A stretch of 5,368 bases of DNA from SIG588 sp045599305 (lineage in GTDB: Bacteria; Bacillota; Clostridia; Oscillospirales; Acutalibacteraceae), in contig JAZRVU010000025.1 in NCBI GenBank assembly GCA_045599305.1, forward strand, positions 1-5,368. The letters run 5' to 3'. Below are positions 4,963 to 5,368 of this stretch, in pieces. The stretch's first letter is position 1. Every line of letters starts with the position of its first letter. A program made the translations under genes and the position numbers. The notes under the pieces were generated by a model that was not told the origin of the DNA, made no database searches, and was given only the letters and a program-made list of their open reading frames with translations.

Positions 4963-4991
4963 TTGACATTTTCGGCATTTTTCGTTACAAT
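4963..4991 (+). promoter_or_regulatory. sigma-A-type promoter of the zinc-ribbon membrane protein gene
   Basis: A perfect -35 TTGACA (4963-4968), a 17-nt spacer and the -10 TACAAT (4986-4991) lie on the plus strand. The start is expected near 4998, giving a leader of about 27 nt. The spacer carries two similar T-rich pieces, CATTTTCGG and CATTTTTCG, of unknown meaning. Confidence 0.88.
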
Positions 4992-5024
4992 AATAAAAAC
5001 TGGGATTTTAAGGAGGAATTGTTT

Positions 5025-5368
5025 ATGGCGACCTGTGAAAAATGCGGCAAAGAGATCATGGAGGGCGAGACCCTTTGCGCGGAATGCGCAGCAAAACAGA
5101 CGGCTCCCCAGTTTCAACCCGACCTGTCCGCTGTTCCCTCGGAACCGGTTCAGCCGACCCAGCGGCAGGACTTCCGTATTTCGCTGACGCGTGAACAGCT
5201 TCCGGCTGAATATCGGCCGCTGAGCGCATGGGGCTATTTCGGCTATCAGATCCTGTTTGCCATCCCGCTGATCGGGTTCATTTTCCTGCTGGTGTTCGCA
5301 CTGGGCGGCACCCGCAATGTGAACCTGCGCAGTTTTGCCCGCTCCTATTTCTGCGCGCTGCTGATCGC
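5025..5368 (+). CDS. zinc-ribbon membrane protein, 3' end outside the window
   Basis: The visible 114 codons start at an ATG with AAGGAGG (5010-5016) 8 nt upstream, and the frame is open to the window end. The N-terminus has four cysteines, CEKC (Cys4, Cys7) and CAEC (Cys18, Cys21), in the spacing of a small zinc ribbon. A Pro/Gln-rich linker (about 25-50) follows, then RPLSAWGYFGYQ and a hydrophobic segment (about 74-94, ILFAIPLIGFIFLLVFAL) that should span the membrane. NLRSFARSYFCALLIA follows and probably begins a second hydrophobic segment. It resembles zinc-ribbon integral membrane proteins common in Clostridia, for which I know no assigned function. The gene is transcribed away from the S1-domain gene from its own strong promoter. 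Confidence 0.85.
   Translation, partial: MATCEKCGKEIMEGETLCAECAAKQTAPQFQPDLSAVPSEPVQPTQRQDFRISLTREQLPAEYRPLSAWGYFGYQILFAIPLIGFIFLLVFALGGTRNVNLRSFARSYFCALLI

Noticed and set aside
1..5368. CRISPR array, insertion sequence, integrase or phage attachment site at the tRNA genes
   Set aside because: No regularly spaced repeats, transposase or integrase frames, or duplicated tRNA 3' ends were seen. The tRNA genes are intact and continuous with ordinary housekeeping genes.

Overview
The window reads as an ordinary chromosomal segment of a Gram-positive, Clostridia-type bacterium, probably from the Oscillospiraceae/Ruminococcaceae gut lineage. This placement is inference, not proof. It rests on GC-rich genes separated by AT-rich promoter gaps, strong AAGGAGG ribosome binding sites, sigma-A-type TTGACA/TATAAT promoters, an rplM-rpsI operon with its own leader, an LCP-like envelope protein, and a zinc-ribbon membrane protein of a kind I associate with that group. 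No phage, IS, CRISPR or defence genes are visible.

Layout. Positions 1-390 hold four tRNA genes on the minus strand, transcribed Gly(TCC), Arg(TCT), His(GTG), Gln(TTG). All encode CCA, and a consensus promoter lies at 418-447. A perfect 13-bp hairpin sits between the His and Gln genes. Next, also on the minus strand, come an exported transglutaminase-like protein (470-1699) and a membrane-anchored, divergent LytR-CpsA-Psr-like protein (1815-2690). Each has its own start signals. A 327-base, AT-rich divergent intergenic region (2691-3017) follows. It carries promoters for both directions, a direct repeat, a dyad centred on the rplM -35 box, and a two-hairpin leader resembling an L13 autoregulatory leader. 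On the plus strand are rplM and rpsI (ribosomal proteins L13 and S9), closed by a strong terminator built to work in both directions. The convergent minus-strand gene (3934-4869) encodes a three-domain S1-type RNA-binding protein. Divergent from it, a plus-strand gene (from 5025) encodes a zinc-ribbon membrane protein and runs off the window.

How it fits together. The tRNA cluster, rplM-rpsI and the S1-domain protein are translation functions. The transglutaminase-like and LCP-like proteins act outside the membrane, and their adjacency hints at envelope work without proving it. I did not find a convincing new system. The best leads are regulatory: the dyad over the rplM -35 box, the rplM leader, and the stable hairpin inside the tRNA cluster.
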